A stretch of DNA of 64,000 nt from Fusibacter sp. A1 (lineage in GTDB: Bacteria > Bacillota > Clostridia > Peptostreptococcales > Acidaminobacteraceae), in contig NZ_QQWI01000003.1 of assembly GCF_004125825.1 (NCBI RefSeq), positions 248,001-312,000 on the forward strand, in the 5' to 3' direction. A program made the translations under genes and the position numbers. A model generated the notes under the pieces. The model saw only the letters and a list, made by a program, of their open reading frames with translations. It had not been told where the DNA came from and ran no database searches. Below, piece by piece: positions 62,068-64,000 of this stretch. Position 1 is the stretch's first letter. The number at the start of each line of letters is the position of its first letter.

Positions 62068-63007
62068 TTATCTGATCATCGACCTCCTGAAGATCGAACC
62101 GGGTTTTCTTAGGGAGGCACTCCACTTTTTCGTTTATGACACGACAAAAATACTGTTCCTGCTTACTGTCATGGTTTTCATCATATCCTTCATCCGAAGT
62201 TTTGTCCAAGTGGAGCGTGTGAAAGAGCTGCTCAATAAGCAAGGCGGGTGGTATGGATACCTTATGTCGGCAACACTTGGCGTATTCAGTCCCTTCTGTT
62301 CGTGTTCGACAGTGCCTATCTTCATAGGTTTTGTGGAAGGCGGCATTCCGCTTGGCATGACGTTCACCTTCCTGCTTACAAGTCCGATAGTGAATGAAAT
62401 CGCCCTATCCTTCCTTCTGATCACCTTCGGTTGGAAAATCGCACTGATCTATACCCTATCGGGAATGGTCATTGGTATCGTCAGCGGTATCATCATCGAA
62501 AAACTTGACCTTTACCACCATGTGGCACCTTATATTTTTGAAATGAACCTCCCTGAGGGACAAGTGCAGGAAAGGACCTTGAAGGACCGACTCGAATTCG
62601 CGGTTCAGAACGTCTTCGATATCATAAAACGCGTGTGGCTCTTTGTCGTCATCGGTATCGCACTCGGTGCGCTCATGCACGCGCAGGTCCCGGCAGACTG
62701 GTTCGTAAAGTATGCAAGCGCCAGCAATCCATTTGCAGTTTTCGTGGCCGTCGCAGGAGGGATTCCTCTTTACAGCAACTCCATCGGAATCATTCCTGTT
62801 GTTGAGGTGGCTATCAACAAAGGCGTCGGTCTCGGTACGGCACTAAGCTTTATGATGAGCGTCGTGGCACTGTCCTTACCAGAAATGATCCTACTTAAAA
62901 AGGTGATCAGCACAAAACTCATCGCGATTTTTGTCGGCATCACAGGATTCGGAATCCTACTTACAGGCTACCTATTCAACGCACTGACCTTATCAGGCAT
63001 ACTTTAA
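62048..63007 (+). CDS. Permease with CSC motif (SO_0444/ArsP-like)
   Basis: A membrane permease of 319 residues with about eight hydrophobic segments. The signature FSPFCSCSTVPIFIGF with Cys84 and Cys86 and the following GIPLGMTFTFLLTSPIVNEI mark the permease family that includes the methylarsenite exporter ArsP and the SO_0444 group. A second GIPLYSNSIGIIPV segment is near residue 240. It overlaps arsR by 20 bases, and a small thioredoxin gene follows. So the operon is probably for arsenic or a similar metalloid; substrate inferred. Confidence 0.85.
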   Translation: MFEALADYLIIDLLKIEPGFLREALHFFVYDTTKILFLLTVMVFIISFIRSFVQVERVKELLNKQGGWYGYLMSATLGVFSPFCSCSTVPIFIGFVEGGIPLGMTFTFLLTSPIVNEIALSFLLITFGWKIALIYTLSGMVIGIVSGIIIEKLDLYHHVAPYIFEMNLPEGQVQERTLKDRLEFAVQNVFDIIKRVWLFVVIGIALGALMHAQVPADWFVKYASASNPFAVFVAVAGGIPLYSNSIGIIPVVEVAINKGVGLGTALSFMMSVVALSLPEMILLKKVISTKLIAIFVGITGFGILLTGYLFNALTLSGIL

Positions 63008-63016
63008 AGGAGACAT

Positions 63017-63262
63017 ATGATGAGAAAACTATCCGTACTCGGCTCAGGCTGTAAAAAATGCAACGATCTTGAAGCTAGCGTCAAGAACATAGCCGCTGCA
63101 AAACAGTGGGATGTTGAAATTGAAAAGATCACAGATTACCCGACGATTCTCGGTATGGGTGTTATTAAAACACCAGCCCTTGCGCTCGATGGGAAAATCC
63201 TCTTCAGCGGCCTCCTACCGTCTGAAAAGAAACTTGAGAAACTGCTTGAGAAGCACTTTTAG
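63017..63262 (+). CDS. Small thioredoxin-fold protein, 81 aa
   Basis: A redox-active-disulfide-type protein. The motif SGCKKC with Cys12 and Cys15 is followed by a thioredoxin fold with the cis-Pro segment IKTPALALDGKILFSG. It is common beside CSC permeases in anaerobes, where it may reduce or hand over the metalloid substrate (inference). AAAGGAG precedes the ATG; the second ATG of MM could also start it. Confidence 0.88.
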   Translation: MMRKLSVLGSGCKKCNDLEASVKNIAAAKQWDVEIEKITDYPTILGMGVIKTPALALDGKILFSGLLPSEKKLEKLLEKHF

Positions 63263-63278
63263 CATAAGACACTATAAA

Positions 63279-63307
63279 AAAACTCCTTCACGTGTGAAGG
63301 AGTTTTT
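63279..63307. terminator. Bidirectional intrinsic terminator
   Basis: AACTCCTTCAC / GTGAAGGAGTT with a very short loop, flanked by AAAAA and TTTTT, between the thioredoxin gene and mgsA. Confidence 0.92.
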
Positions 63308-63308
63308 C

Positions 63309-63671
63309 TTATTTAAAGGATTCTATCAAGCGATGCGCTGTTTTTGTGTTGGTCGCAAGTGGAATATTGTGAACATCGCAGATTCTCAAGAGGGCCAGAA
63401 TGTCTGGTTCATGCGGCTGGGCAGTCAAGGGATCTCTTAAAAAGATAATCAGATCCAACTGTTCTGTGGCAGCAAGAGCACCGATCTGCTGGTCTCCACC
63501 TATAGGTCCTGACAAGAGCCTGTTCACTTCAAGTCCTGTCGCTTCTTGAATTCTTAAGCCGGTTGTACCAGTCGTATAGATCTTACAGCCGCTTAAAAAA
63601 TCTGTATGGTCTATGACAAACTGGACCATCTCATCCTTCTTCTTATCATGTGCAACGAGTGCGATGTTCAT
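63309..63671 (-). CDS. mgsA: Methylglyoxal synthase
   Basis: Converts dihydroxyacetone phosphate to methylglyoxal and phosphate. The 120-residue protein has the MGS-like fold: N-terminal [13 protein letters not shown] (substrate His and Lys), YTTGTTG phosphate loop near 33, [12 protein letters not shown] near 55 with the catalytic Asp, and [15 protein letters not shown] near 77. It is somewhat shorter than the E. coli enzyme (152) but matches Firmicutes lengths. The ATG follows the TAG of the upstream gene directly, with AAGGAG inside that gene. Confidence 0.95.
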   Translation of the reverse strand: MNIALVAHDKKKDEMVQFVIDHTDFLSGCKIYTTGTTGLRIQEATGLEVNRLLSGPIGGDQQIGALAATEQLDLIIFLRDPLTAQPHEPDILALLRICDVHNIPLATNTKTAHRLIESFK

Positions 63672-64000
63672 CTAATTCTCCTTGAGTTTTAAGGTTGTGA
63701 TCATTGCTTTGACTTTCGCTTCCTCTTCTTTTGTAAAATCCTCGCCGTTGATGAACAGAATGGTATACACTGTCGTTCCCGCGTTAAACTTATAGTAGAA
63801 CATCATTCCTGCCAGCTGGCTGTCGTCAAGCAGCGCTCCATAGACTTTGCCGAACCCTTCAATATCAAGGATCTCAGTTCGTTCCACATGAATTTCATCC
63901 ACCTGTGTGAGTTCCTCTTCAAGCACGGATTCATCGACCACATACGCCGCGTTCTCTTCACTTACAATTCTGATCTGCTTTCCGTCCGCCTTTTCATACG
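63672..64000 (-). CDS. Uncharacterised protein, 5' part beyond window edge (partial)
   Basis: The reading frame is open from the right edge to a TAG at 63672-63674, giving at least 109 residues of the C-terminal part. It is acidic, with strands such as VYGALLDDSQLAGMMFYYK and TTVYTILFINGEDFTKEEE. I do not recognise a family; it looks like a small extracytoplasmic domain. An internal GTG at 63941 is not the true start. It is transcribed into mgsA. Confidence 0.7.
   Translation of the reverse strand, partial: YEKADGKQIRIVSEENAAYVVDESVLEEELTQVDEIHVERTEILDIEGFGKVYGALLDDSQLAGMMFYYKFNAGTTVYTILFINGEDFTKEEEAKVKAMITTLKLKEN

Noticed and set aside
1..64000. CRISPR arrays, prophage or integrated plasmid genes
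   Set aside because: No regularly spaced repeats, cas, integrase, portal or replication-initiator genes were seen.

Overview
The window looks like a chromosomal segment from an amino-acid-fermenting anaerobe of the Clostridia. It carries a lysine-fermentation aminomutase operon, an arginine deiminase operon, clostridial housekeeping neighbours (veg, ispE, a GntR regulator, ddl, a ywiB-like gene), S-layer-homology proteins, strong AGGAGG-type ribosome binding sites and many U-tailed terminators. No rRNA, tRNA, CRISPR, transposase or phage gene was recognised. Assignment to a genus such as Fusibacter or Acidaminobacter would be a guess.

Layout. 1-11.6 kb: a leftward operon of four exported proteins (two with SLH domains, one giant TIG-repeat protein, one cut by the window edge). 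11.8-25.7 kb: mixed genes, including an MscS channel, a DUF4153 membrane protein, a 530-residue membrane protein divergent from an XRE-TPR regulator, an MFS exporter, an orphan solute-binding lipoprotein, small enzymes, and an Lsa/Vga-like ABC-F protein behind a leader peptide and attenuator. 25.9-34.9 kb: kdd-kamA-kamB-kamC-kamD-kamE with a sigma-54 promoter, preceded by the gene for a sigma-54 activator and by three matching 16-bp operator candidates. 34.9-38.4 kb: ispE-gntR-ddl-ywiB and an odd small gene that resembles the N-terminal domain of ArgRS. 38.6-42.3 kb: arcABC with ARG boxes and a cre-like site, lying between veg and ispE. 42.3-53.9 kb: small proteins, a FliD-like protein, an Lrp regulator, a second 530-residue membrane protein paralogous to the first, NfeD-SPFH, an orphan histidine kinase, a GAF-GGDEF protein and PepF. 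53.9-57.4 kb: a copper operon led by an unusual helix-turn-helix gene. 57.5-61.1 kb: a B12 riboswitch and btuFCD. 61.2-61.9 kb: a gene-poor stretch packed with DnaA boxes. 61.8-64 kb: arsR, a CSC permease and a small thioredoxin, then mgsA and a truncated gene.

How the genes work together. KamA and KamDE move amino groups on lysine, and Kdd oxidises the 3,5-diaminohexanoate produced. KamDE needs adenosylcobalamin and KamBC probably reactivate it, so the riboswitch-controlled B12 importer 25 kb away supports the same metabolism. The arginine deiminase operon is a second amino-acid route to ATP. The later lysine-pathway genes (kce, kal and CoA-transferase genes) are not in the window.

Most notable observations: the DnaA-box cluster with three 11-bp-spaced pairs, the operator/sigma-54 circuit of the lysine operon, and the uORF-attenuator of the ABC-F gene. 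All functional calls come from reading motifs by eye; no database search was run.
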